A stretch of DNA of 55,310 nt from Nemertoderma westbladi (taxonomy: Eukaryota; Xenacoelomorpha; Nemertodermatida; Nemertodermatidae): the NCBI GenBank assembly GCA_032718475.1, contig JAUCBJ010009079.1:1-55310 (forward strand), given 5' to 3'. The notes beneath the pieces were generated by a model that saw only the letters and a program-made list of their open reading frames with translations, made no database searches and had not been told where the DNA came from. Below are positions 45,001 through 54,501 of this stretch, one piece after another. Both the position numbers and the translations under genes were made by a program. How positions within the stretch are numbered: the first letter of the stretch is position 1; the number at the start of each line of letters is the position of its first letter.

Positions 45001-46121
45001 TCTCCGACGCCAACGAATCCTGTTACTTAATAAATACCGCAGTGTATCGAGCACTTACGCATGAAAAGGACACCGACAATGAGTTCCCCCCAACTACCTT
45101 TGACAGACAACCATCTTGGAAAGCTCCAACTTCCAACAGAGGAATCAGAGAATTTTCTGTAGTGCAGGTAAGAGTTCACGGTCCTAACAAAAGTTACATA
45201 GTGAACGCCCTCCTTGACTCCGGCAGCACAGGAACATTCATCGATCAAGAACTAGCCGAAGATATCTTTGCTGGACAACCCAAATTCCGGACTAAATTGA
45301 ATATGTCAGGAATTATGCAGGTTTGGAAATCTACCCTAACGGCAGATTACTATGTAGGTGTGTTGTCCACCCCCCAGGATAACTTAGGAGCACAAGGTAT
45401 AAGGTCGGTAAAAATGGTGGCTATAAAGAACTTCGCTACTACTCAAGCAGACCTTTATAATTGGGACGAGGATGAGAGCATCCAACATCTTAAGATACCT
45501 CGATTCCAGACAGATTATCCTGGAGTGCAAATACTCATCGGCCAAAACGCGCATGAGGCGCTCGAGACATTGGAGAAACGGCCTGCTCAACCGCAGCCAC
45601 TACAAACCTATGCGGTAAGAACTAGAGTAGGTTGGTACTTCACTGGCCCTTCCCGTAGAACTCTCAAAGAGAGATTACCTCAACAACAGGTATACCAAGT
45701 AAAGGAATGGGAAGTGGAGAGCAGTGATGTGGACGATCCAACTGAGGGAACACCATACTCCTCAGATAATGACGATATTAACTCCAATGAAGATCAATGG
45801 AGACATTGCCTTGGGACGATTAATCCAGCCGACATCGCTTCCAGAGGAGCAACTCCTCAAGAACTGATAGATACTCCAGGCTGGTTAGGTGGATCCGACT
45901 CCTTAAGTAAAGAAGAAGAAGAATGGCCTCCTCATCTTACCACGACGGAGCGTAGACAGGCCAAGGGAGCGGAGAAAGAAACACAACAACTCAATCGCCC
46001 AGCTAGTCATTTATGTTTACTGGAAAGAGACCGAAAACTGTCCGGAAACTATGGAAGGCAAGATACTCTTCCTACGACCACTTCCCTAATCCGACAAATA
46101 TCTAGGGACTCCATAACGTAA
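42042..46121 (+). CDS. BEL-2: BEL/Pao-derived gag-protease frame lacking RT and integrase
   Basis: An intact 1359-codon frame. It has a charged coiled coil (about 200-290, A/E/K-rich), the DUF1759-type capsid region (about 605-675, FNGDEMKWLPFNEYY), and Cys/His knuckles at about 884-949, including CYNCLRSGHQRRTC and CAKCGAKHHILLH. A DUF1758-type aspartic protease follows (ALLDSGSTGTFIDQ, about 1057). After an acidic stretch it jumps at about residue 1252 to QWRHCLGTINPADIASRG. In BEL-1 that motif lies near the end of RNase H, almost 700 residues after the corresponding point. RT, most of RNase H and integrase are thus missing, yet the frame is unbroken. It ends shortly after the remnant. No flanking LTRs were found. 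It could be a non-autonomous deletion derivative or a retained gag gene. The start is the first ATG in a long open frame. Confidence 0.92.
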   Translation: MSDTTQSLSDSLLESVRMTVRQCLKKISDPDPSIEHPRPKSKAPTIVKKAIPTVVVSDPRLVEQGRSIIGTRAQVKRDQEAAVKQQQHPSQEPSSQRPDSSSSSDTAERTPAHGAKMADTVYDEWPAFEESTDATSSQVESEVESEVESELTAEKPRTRDAIDIYLSDYQRFLGDEELRRQLSGLRPNSEGTKLVLDAIDAEMLAANQAEFDEKLRLTRVQEEQVKKRRIEEQRAAAMAEAEAERKAAAAEAKAEKAVAEAERRASEQTTQLELENLQETQDKINKQLTASQMQMMRRSTPKRQGYTSSEEGETTDPEGGRNRSRLSRRRKTSHRHKLPDLPPAVRRQLASTDLGSTEPTEQIIQVKGLPTIVDEPEIIGPVIPKATPVLETPVLPELNSKFPLHSTTLPVPGRTVHENIPVLEAEREIKDLSPVVPRQPATMLATPASAVEWVEEGRRGMNLLLGQMQETAHQLKGTVREGRAELQEVQQSIALERDKLVNIQKAIPIPPVTLCQPVRSEVLHAQGVEPTRIYTASEVETPIANPIKGDYRPVINDIPYRPDNDPRNLYTDNSILNNTMAQESFTRQMARTEARQAVKVGEIVKFNGDEMKWLPFNEYYKDSIQNSVLSNGEKLRFLIKCLEGPPRLMALKFIGHPEGLRQVWDTLNIRYGNKDNIAKYLYAKLVAPRHFLSSGIIEFSDEIQEICRQLDWLGKSHEYQSSMVIGAVVSTLPKGGVCTRWDKKVLYMNEQQRRSPTMADLMSFLDSEVKLQLIKQSREKTSENKVSEKPVSRRRIIPVCYTDDGESQASQEEDSGKDTAKSYYDNKTYKDVSKYKSRTSDRREQITTTPPTSPKRIHGRKPEERTRVHNVTQGKVSNIKPKCALCDGPHLLSACAEFLKKSLVDRRTVLWNKRLCYNCLRSGHQRRTCYSDVKCAKCGAKHHILLHSEFERDNPSQVSEPELHVQFSDVNDTDQESEMEGFYTDEFSDANESCYLINTAVYRALTHEKDTDNEFPPTTFDRQPSWKAPTSNRGIREFSVVQVRVHGPNKSYIVNALLDSGSTGTFIDQELAEDIFAGQPKFRTKLNMSGIMQVWKSTLTADYYVGVLSTPQDNLGAQGIRSVKMVAIKNFATTQADLYNWDEDESIQHLKIPRFQTDYPGVQILIGQNAHEALETLEKRPAQPQPLQTYAVRTRVGWYFTGPSRRTLKERLPQQQVYQVKEWEVESSDVDDPTEGTPYSSDNDDINSNEDQWRHCLGTINPADIASRGATPQELIDTPGWLGGSDSLSKEEEEWPPHLTTTERRQAKGAEKETQQLNRPASHLCLLERDRKLSGNYGRQDTLPTTTSLIRQISRDSIT

Positions 46122-47760
46122 TAACATATGGAGTGGGCGTGTGACCATATCATTTTATATTTGTTTTTATTTTATATTTATGTATGTATTATTATGTAAT
46201 TTTATTATAATCGTTTTCTTTAATTTTATTTAGTAGAATGTTCTTTTAGTGATTATTTAGTAGATTAGTGCAATATATTAGTGTTTATTACGTACGTAAT
46301 TACTTATAATATATATTTAGTGCGACGGCGAGAAATAATTATTTTTTCTCTTTCCTTACTGTCCGTATCATATTATAAATACGTGACTACAGTAAGATGA
46401 AATGTCCGTACTTATTAAAGTACAATAAAGCTCCTACTATACTTAAGTATTATTGGTAGGCAGAGTATTAGGAATGCAAAGTTCAGATCCTCGTGTCTCG
46501 GCTAAACCAAGCTCTGGGTAGACCTTGGAAACGACTTGCCTCTTCACACTGACATTGCTTCGTGCGATATTGCTCTTCTACCTTATATTAAATAATACAT
46601 ATAGTAGCGTGATGTCCCTCTAACAGTAGCGTAAAACGCAAATAAATCTGTTCAACTTTGACCATCTGTAATTCTAGTCGATTAAGATATCGCGGCACCC
46701 ACCGATATACTTGAAAGACAAATTCTAGAATCAATGGTTAACGTCCCCAGACAAGTTCTGGAATAAATCGGTGCCCATCTTAAATATTAATTTAATATTT
46801 ATTAAAATCTGTAAAATTCAGATCCGTTAACAATTCTAGTCGATTAAGATATCGTAGCACTTACCGACACTTACCGATACTCTTAAAAGACAAATTTCAT
46901 AGAATTAAGGATCCTATGTCCCCAGACCTGCTCTGGAATCAAATTGTGTCAATTTTAACATCAAATAATAAAATTCACGGGAATAAATTTAAATTCATAT
47001 TTTAAATGAATTTCATAAATTGTCATTTTGTACAATTTATAACATTCCCAAAATTCCATTAATTAATAGATCATGGGAGCGGAGATTCATCCTATTGAGT
47101 GTATTAGAGTGCGAGAATCTCCAACATATAGCCAATAGTCGATAAAATTAATAAAATCATGCATAAAGAGGATATTGACAATTAAAGAATTATTATTAAA
47201 TAGCATCCCAGATCTGTATGCATGCGAATTACCCTAATTCTACCGCTAGCGTTCCATAATGTCACCATAGCAACACCCACGCTAGAATTAGAAGCAAGTT
47301 AAAAGAAAAATAGAAAGCTTGTCCCATTGCATAGCATAGAGAATACATAGCACACTGTTAGTATCCAAGGATACACAGTAATAACGTGACATTCTGGAAG
47401 GCACTGACTAACGGACAAATGGCCTGTATGTGTACAATTGGTGACAGTTGTATGGAATTTGTGCGTTTGTAGGTGAATGTTACTGCTAAGGTGTGTTTAC
47501 AGTAGCTAGTCGCAATTGTGAAAGTAGCCCAACTCTCCTATAGAAAGAACCTAAAGTGGATTCAAGCCTTTGGGACGGACAGTGGAGTGACTTGTGCCGG
47601 TTATCGTTGTCGTGCTGTTGCTACATGTTGGCGTTAACACCGCGACGACGGTACATCGGCGCTGAGAATCCCACTGTCCGGGGGCAAAGAGAAGTAGGCA
47701 GCGACGTCCGCTCGCCTAAACATAAACTCATTTCGATATTAATAAACTCAGATAGCAGGT
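46122..47760. other. Intergenic region with a 162-bp tandem duplication
   Basis: AT-rich with no supported gene. It contains the duplicated block near 46670-46990 (separate entry). A tRNA-like A/B-box look-alike near 46449-46495 was examined and rejected. Confidence 0.5.
46669..46990. repeat. 162-bp tandem duplication, diverged
   Basis: AATTCTAGTCGATTAAGATATCG occurs at 46670 and 46832. Both are followed by CACC/TACCGATA-like sequence, AAAGACAAATT and GTCCCCAGAC(A/C). Divergence is moderate. Confidence 0.85.
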
Positions 47761-48860
47761 ATGACGGAGTTGATAGAAGATGATCTTGGTATCAGGGAGC
47801 GATATACTCTACCTTTACCAGCATTTGTGGATAGCTTGATACGCGGTGAAACCGATCCAACCATTACGGAGGACGATGGTCGTTATATCGAACCGCCGAT
47901 GTCCCAAGAGCAACTTACGCGTGAATTGACTAGCGAAAATTCACCTCTCGCTATACGCATCGTAATAGTACGTATATGGACTTCCTAATTACCGGCCATC
48001 CTATCGATTTACATGATACGGACGATGTAGACACCGAAAGGGAAATGGTTCTATTTAAATATCATACCCAGCGGCATCGTAACGATAAACCGAGAATAGA
48101 TCACGAAAATTCTATTCGTAACAGACTGGGAAGACGATCCAATATGCCTAGAATCTGAGGAGATTCAGCCTATCGCGCCCGGAACAGCGACAATGATTAC
48201 ATCCTAGAATAGTATCAAGGTCCACAATATCTCACTGCGTACGATTATCGCCATGCCAACTATGTTTCTCGGCAACGTTGTCGGTTATGCGCATCGAGAG
48301 ACCATGTTACGCCCATGGACACAAACGTCCGCTGTTCCTATTTCCACGAACAACCGGCGATGGAAATTTATTGCGCGTATTGCAGATTTAATAATTTGCA
48401 CATTTTTGCGGTTTGCCCTCAATTTATGACTCAATGTCACCATTGTCAACTAAAGAGACATGCCAGTTTCGATTGCCCCTTTAATCACGATTTGGAAAGC
48501 GTAGATGAAATGATCACACTACGTTACATCAGAGCTTGGGAAGCGAACGCTGATTTACATTGTGATTCGCGCCATCGCTATTATCCCGGACGCGCTTACG
48601 AAGGAGTTTATGCGTTCCATCCTTATCTATTCGCTTCGGTTGAACAGAAATCACGCATATCAAGTTACGAGCTACTGAAGCGCGTCGGAGAATGTATTTC
48701 AACCAAATTCGTACGCAAATTTCTTAGGAGTGTTAATCCTAGCGACCTTCATTCCTATAACTTAATCAATTATATCCGTCAGAATCCGGACTATGGAGAC
48801 TTGTTTGTTAACTCACACCCTGAGTTACAGGAAGTATATCGACGGCCTTACGAATACTAG
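47761..48860 (+). pseudogene. Unrecognised reading frame with three CCHC-like knuckles, broken
   Basis: I do not recognise this gene. Coding-like DNA begins MTELIEDDLGIRERY at 47761 and shifts frame at about 47970. It continues through DTDDVDTEREMVLFKYH, meets stops at about 48158 and 48213, and then stays open to 48860. The last part (48216-48860) contains three Cys/His groups: CRLC...H...C, CAYCRFNNLHIFAVC (CX2CX5HX4C) and CHHCQLKRHASFDC, the last exactly CX2CX4HX4C as in retroviral-type zinc knuckles. The Y/R/H-rich tail has no match I know. Base composition is more coding-like than the flanks. It could be a decayed element gag, a frameshifted host gene or a gene with small introns. It ends 15 bp before the second 207-bp repeat. 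Confidence 0.55.
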
Positions 48861-48875
48861 TACGAACTTACTAAT

Positions 48876-49082
48876 AGCTTACACTGCAATAATAATCTAA
48901 GCCCTCAGAATCCAGTCTCCCGGGAATATCCAGCGGGTGAATGGACGCGCACTAGGCTGGCTTCTGCTAATGTTGTGTTTATTGGTATTAAATATTTGTC
49001 ATCTTCTAAAGTATATTTATAAACCAAAAGACATATAAATTTTGGCAGGTTAAACTGCTAAAGGTCTTCAAAAGCGCGTACA
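48876..49082 (+). repeat. 207-bp direct repeat, copy 2
   Basis: Identical to 39575-39781. It runs directly into the open frame of PLE-B and lacks the inverted-terminal sequence that follows copy 1. In the PLE-B frame it contains stops, so it is not part of that protein. Confidence 0.93.
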
Positions 49083-49650
49083 CAACCTGCGAAGCAGCCT
49101 CTATCAGACACACCTGCATCACGCACACTTGCCAAGATCCGAGACTACTTCGTAACTCAACATCACCCAACTGCTCTTAACACGATCCCAGAGGTTATCG
49201 AACCCCCACCTGAACCACCCGACCCACCATATTTTTCGCACGCTCGGTACGTATCCGCTAGGGTTGATGAACCCCAAGTGGAAGCACTTATTAGTGATCT
49301 GCATCGCGCTATTTACAAAACTAATCCAAACTACATTAACAAACAATATCCACCTAATTTATCAACCCAGCACCAAAAAGCTCTGCAACAACTGCGCAAG
49401 AACAAAAATACTGTATTTCTTAAAGGTGATAAAACAGATAACATCATATTGCTAGATTATGTCGATAAGGAATTCGAAATATCTCGGATATTAAGCGATA
49501 CTACCACTTATGAGAAGTTACCCAGAGACCCCACTGCTAAATTCCGCGTAAAATGTAGACAGCTTCTCGACCAGCTTGCAATCACAAACCCATTCCTACG
49601 CCTTTACTTATTCCCCAACACGTTTACCACAGGCAAGTTTGTTTATAACT
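49083..49650 (+). pseudogene. PLE-B N-terminal part
   Basis: Open from the end of the 207-bp repeat, with no initiating ATG until 49278. It contains the conserved segment upstream of Penelope RT: STQHQKALQQLRKNKNTVFL, GDKTDNIILLDYVDKEFE and LSDTTTYEKLPRDPT (about 49360-49530). The family protein begins further upstream, so this copy is 5'-truncated. At about 49640 the reading shifts by one base into the next segment; TFTTGK is the last in-frame family-like sequence. Confidence 0.85.
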
Positions 49651-51117
49651 CTAAAAGACCACAAACCAAGATCCGAGTGGATTCAACACCCAAACGGCAA
49701 ACTTATCCCCAAAGGCAGACCTATAATTTCGAATACGGATGCGTTCTTTACTCCCCTATCTAAATTAATGCACCACTACCTGCACCCACTTGTTACCACA
49801 GCGTCGAACTATTTAAAGAGCTCATTGGACTTAAAAGAAACTTTACCCAGACAAGGATCAACATATCACTACACTTTTGTTACGGTAGATGTTATCGACA
49901 TGTTCACAGCCATCCCACACGAACTAGGCATCGAAGCCACTATGCAAGCACTCAGCGAGGACCCTACGTTACCATACCGCTCCAAATTCACCGCCGAACA
50001 ACTTGCAGCAATATTGCGTTTCCTGCTGTTTCACAACTTTTTCCGGTTTTCGGGACACTATTACCTTCAGTTGGCTGGGGCGCCCATGGGAGGCAGCCAC
50101 AGTGGAGATTACGCCATCATATGGCTCACTGACACTGATATAAAACAACTAAACTATGCATTCAACTCCGCCTGCCCAGACCTATACAATAACAACTCTA
50201 TACAGTTTACCGTAGACTACTCCAGAAAATCCATAAACTACCTAGATGTTACTATTCAAGCTTCAAACTCAACAAAACTAACAACCAAAATATATAGGAA
50301 ACCAATGTCTAATAAACTACCCATCGCATACTCAAGCTTCCACCACAAACCATCCTTGCTAGCCATAGTTCGAGCTGAACTGCTGCGCATTCGCCGACTA
50401 ACGGATTCAACAAATCATTTCCAACAACAAAGGCATTTATATCTCGAAAAGTGTAAACTCAGAGGATACCCCTTGAACTTCCTTTTAAGTTTGTATGCGT
50501 GGGACCCACCCCAATGTTCAACATTCACTGCCGCCGAACACGATCAGGACTTTCCGCATTCACCAAGCCATACCAATCAACAAAACAACATAAAACCTCC
50601 TACCCAACGTTTCTATCTGTCAACGACACCACAATTTATCCCTACCCTCAGCAAAGTTGTGCGTCGGCATAACAGACGAGTTCAGCACCTTGGTGTAACA
50701 TTACAAACTGTCCCACGAAATGCACCTACTTTGGGAAAGCTTCTAATACGTAAACAGGAACCACAAACAGCTCCAGGTAACCATCCATGTTTGCAACCCC
50801 GCTGCCTCACCTGCTTGGCAATTACGGATATGAAAGAGACACCATGGGGCGAGCCAATCATCGGGAGGTTTGATTGTAAATCCAGCAACATTCTCTATAC
50901 CATTAAATGTAAAACTCACCCCTATCAATACTACCTCGGTCAAAATGAACAACGTCTGCACAAGAGGCTCAATAAACATCGGGAGAACATCAACAGCTAC
51001 AGGAAAGCTCTGGATAAGGCAATAAAGAACAACAAGCCGATATGTACTGTGACAACAACTGACCCGGAGGTGCTATTGGATATTGCTATTGGTCAGGTCA
51101 GGTATTCTAGGTCATAG
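49576..51117 (+). pseudogene. PLE-B RT and GIY-YIG endonuclease part, RT motif C missing
   Basis: The protein resumes at FITLKDHKP (about 49637) and RPIIS, then RT motif A VTVDVIDMFTAIPHE (about 49880) and a motif B-like AGAPMGGSHSGDYAIIWL (about 50076-50130). Directly after this it reads TDTDIKQLNYAFNSACPDL, which belongs downstream of motif C. The expected YxDD is absent, which points to an in-frame internal deletion of some tens of codons. SINYLDVTI, IYRKPMSNK and RGYPLNF follow. A linker with CLQPRCLTC leads to a GIY-YIG nuclease (about 50890-50995, LYTIKC, YYLGQ, R, H). The stop is at 51115-51117. The RT should be inactive; the nuclease may be intact. Confidence 0.88.
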
Positions 51118-52440
51118 ATCAAGAAAACTTGCCACCTCCATGCAGCATAAAGGAGGTGCCACCTGTAGCTGCACTGCATAGACTCTCTTACGAGGGCAAA
51201 TCTGGTCCTGTAACTAGGACCCCCTTCGTTCTGGGATAAGGACGCCCTTGGTCCTGGATTAAGGACCCATATACTTGGCTGCAGGGGTATATGGCCTGAC
51301 CAGGCAGATGGTGATCTACCAATGGCTGGTTAGGAGTAGAGTGTTCTCATGTCCACTCTGAGAGCACTTCACTGCGACCTGCACCTGGCAGCAAGGGTAC
51401 AGGGCATGACCCAGCAGATGAGCGGCAACAGCCAATGGTGGGTCATGTACGCCAGAGTAGATATGGGTGATGGGCCTCATATCTGACTCCATTGCGACAC
51501 CCTCCCTGTGGAATGGCAAACCAGGGTGTGGTATTTGCCCCGAGAGATTGCTTCAACATTTCAGTAGCTGTAATAATTATGAAGTAACATGCGTCCAGCA
51601 ATTTCGTAACCACCAGCGTCGTATTCATACTGAAGCATTACTCATTAATTGCCACCGCCCACCCCTCAATAAACTGGTACCACTTCTATAGAATGAAACT
51701 TCGACCCGATGGCTCGCCCCCACCTAACATTTGGATGTAACAAACTCACACCACCTCTAATAATTAATTAACTGTGCAGTACGCTCTACCCTTGCTGTAA
51801 TATACATTGTGTCAGCCAGCTTTAATGTACGTACTATAGCCGAACATATTATTATTCAATAGGAAATACCAAAACAAAAACTTTTTTAAAAATTGTAATA
51901 TGTAATCTTGTAGGGATTCCTTTTATTTAGTAACAGTAATATGTGTCCTTTTATCCCCCTCAATTTTATGGCTTAGGTATTCTTTCCCTTCTTTTAAATA
52001 TATTTTTAAATGATTTTTTATTTAAGAACCAACATTTTTTTAGAATTTTTTTTACCCTTTTACCAGCCTCACTTTTATTTGTAAATTTGTAACTCAACGA
52101 CTTAATATTGGAACCAATAATTTTTAACTATTTTTAATCATTTAATGGTTTTAACGTTACCCACCCTTTTTACACCTCTTCATTTAGCACCCTTTTTATT
52201 TTTATTTTTAATTTTTTAAATTTAATATTGAACGTCTAATACCTTAACAACACATGTAGCCTACAATTATATCTCTAGGCCTACATACAGTATTATGATA
52301 AATCTAAATATGTTAATCTAATACATCCTATCATACTGTCTATATCGGAATTTGGTGGCATAATAATTGGTTGTACCGTACGTTAAATTTAATATTATGG
52401 TTTAGGTTTATAAATTGTGTTTTAATGTTATTTTAATTTA
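51118..52440 (+). other. PLE-B 3' untranslated region
   Basis: Shared with PLE-A from about 51434 on. A 74-codon frame with CGICPERLL (51467-51691) is open in both copies, but the copies are too similar for this to argue for coding. The downstream part is AT-rich and contains GGCTCGCCCCC at about 51710. Confidence 0.7.
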
Positions 52441-52482
52441 ATTTACTGAAGACGTCCGTGAGGATGAAATGGCCATATAAAT
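52441..52482 (+). ncRNA. Hammerhead-ribozyme-like motif in PLE-B
   Basis: The parts appear in type I order. Stem I strand ATTTA (52441-52445) is followed by core CTGAAGA (52446-52452, position 7 = A, which the consensus allows). Stem II is GTCC-GTGA-GGAT (52454-52465), with a tetraloop and a G-U closing pair. GAAA (52466-52469) leads to a very short stem III around TGGCCAT, then A at 52477 as the cleavage base. TAAAT (52478-52482) pairs perfectly with ATTTA. One extra C (52453) sits between the core and stem II. That would weaken folding, so cleavage activity is uncertain. Minimal stem III is characteristic of hammerheads in Penelope-like elements. Confidence 0.62.
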
Positions 52483-53055
52483 AGAAACTGTTTTCGTTAA
52501 CCGTGGCATTAGACCCTTTCTACAGTCATTATCCCTGAAGTTATAATTATGGATACGCCACGAACGGCATCATTTCGACTTCTTTCCCATCTATATAGTA
52601 TGTATAGTAGTAATATACTGTATATATCAATATGTAATGCTGAACACAGAATACAGGTCGACGCACCCCGATTTTACCCTGGAGAGGTATAATTTTGATT
52701 GCAACAATAATATTCATCCCCATCTGCTACAACTTGAAGAAGACTATTACATAATAATACCTATAATTAAAACAATTAATTATTATAATTCTATAGTTAA
52801 TAAAAACAGTATATCATTCCGGGGATGGAATTTATAGGTCATCTAATATAATTAATTGTTTAAAGATTAGCAAACAATACGATGTAATTGCATTGATAAA
52901 ACCCATAAATAAAACATGGATATAAAATGTAAAATCGGGATGCAAAAGATAACTTTCTGAGCTACGAAAGGAAAATTGGATGCAACTTATCTGGATACAA
53001 GCGGTCCGTTTACCTTACAAAATGAAAAATACGAATGTGCGAAGTTAAGAACAGT

Positions 53056-53163
53056 TGGGGGGGAAGTGTCCGCGGGGGGAAGTGTCTGGGGGGGGAAGTG
53101 TCCGGGGGGGAAGTGTCCTACTTGAGCGGGGGGTAACTGTCCGGGGGGGAAGTGTCCGAACAC
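53056..53163. repeat. 15-bp-type minisatellite, inverse of 35565-35668
   Basis: Six or so copies of GGGGGGAAGTGTCC, with the interruption CTACTTGAGCGGGGGG. In inverse orientation it matches the array at 35565-35668, including that interruption. Weak similarity continues on both sides (AAATTTG outside; TTGTATCCAGATAAGTT inside). Confidence 0.9.
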
Positions 53164-54414
53164 CCTCAAATTTATGTCGCCCATTATGTATTTAACGGTG
53201 GCGATATATACAGTATATATCAGTTATAAAAGAATTAATTTATTCCTAAATGGATATTATTTCCTCCGTTTTATTCCAACGCTGTTAAAGTAAGCTTATC
53301 TAATAAATTAGGGTTGACCTATTAATTATTGCAACGTTATTTTGAGATGAAGACATGAAAATAGTTTTTGTATAAAAGTTGTGTAAGGACTCCGTGAGGT
53401 TCGAACCAGAGCTGTATGTTACAGTTTCCGTACCAGGCTCATTCCATGCAAATGTCAACCGCAGTGCCAATTTTGAAAAACTTGAATTATTGATTCTCAT
53501 ATCAATTTTCAGAACCAATATATGATGCGGTTTACGAATTTAATGCAAAAACCGCATCAAAATTGGTTAACTTTCTGAAATCTGGTGTTATTCGCCCTTA
53601 CATCTCAAACTGCAAAAATACAGTGAACTGAGTGTATAATATGACAACCGCGTTTTATGAGTAGCTTTAGGCAGAAGGCAACGTAATAGAGTACTTTTCG
53701 AAGCAAAACAATCATATTTTCTAATGAAATCATTTGCTGTCAACTAAAACAACGTTGTATCTAAAAATTCAGTGCTCATAATCTGCTTACATCATAATGT
53801 CCCGCACTTTACGATGAACACCATATTTGTTTGTACAGGATAGACATATTATAATAGAATGATGTTATGTCGTTTGCAAAGCACAAATACAGTATATGTA
53901 TCATTAATCTGGGGTACTTAGTTTGTTTGTGGTGTTTCGTGTTATGTGGTAAACAGGTGTCCCGCACTTTACGTAAACTGCGGCGCCAGTATATGGACGG
54001 GACAGGTAATCACTGAGTGGTAAATCAAGCTATAAGCTAACTGAAAGCAAGATCGCAGTATAATAATAATAATAATCAACCAACAGTCAACAGAGGAATA
54101 TCGAATAGCAGAATAACTGACAACAGGATAATACAATACACAGTACCGTACAAAAAGTAGAAATATCAAAGGAAGTAGAGTAAGCGTGCATTTAGATGGA
54201 AGAACTTCAACTGGAATAATCATAACAGACATTTAATAACTTCATATCAATCTCTGATATTAAGACACTATAAAAAAATTCATGAAGATCACATATATTT
54301 CAGTAAATATCCTCAAAATTTTAATTCCTATTTTTATTAGTTTTTATACTCTGAATACTATTTGTAGGCCTGCCATTAACCCCTTCCTGGCTCTGGCTGG
54401 TGCGTAGGCATACA

Positions 54415-54501
54415 GACGTTTCGGCCTAGGACGTTTCCGTCCAGGACGTTTCGGCCCGCACATTTCGGCCCAGACGATTCGGCCCGGACGTTTCGGCCCA
54501 T
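54415..54501. repeat. 14-15-bp minisatellite GGACGTTTCGGCCC
   Basis: Six degenerate copies of GGACGTTTCGGCCC. Unit length and the GGAC start resemble the GGACACTTCCCCCC arrays at 35565 and 53056, suggesting a related repeat type. Confidence 0.85.

Larger units (their letters stand above)
49083..52545 (+). mobile_element. PLE-B: Penelope-like element with GIY-YIG endonuclease
   Basis: A 3.46-kb copy holding most of the Penelope-type protein, a 1.4-kb 3' region and a hammerhead-like motif. Its 5' end abuts the 207-bp repeat. Its 3' end (CTGAAGTTATA) is defined by where identity with PLE-A stops (52545 and 36150). The coding region has one frameshift near 49640 and no recognisable RT motif C. 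The 3' region contains two diverged ~110-bp segments (about 51275-51440) that PLE-A mostly lacks. Confidence 0.9.

Noticed and set aside
46449-46495. tRNA-like TGGTAGGCAGAG and GTTCAGATCC boxes
   Set aside because: The spacing is roughly right but the B box is imperfect, and no acceptor or anticodon stem can be formed.
39575-49082. 207-bp direct repeats as LTRs of a 9.3-kb element
   Set aside because: No TG...CA ends, no matching target duplication and no primer site or polypurine tract. Kept only as an unexplained repeat pair.
51467-51691. 74-codon frame with CGICPERLL in the 3' region of both PLE copies
   Set aside because: The copies are nearly identical overall, so the shared open frame is not evidence of selection. 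No family match recognised.
52987-53184. Pro-rich minus-strand frame (GHFPPG repeats)
   Set aside because: It is the translation of the GGGGGGAAGTGTCC minisatellite.
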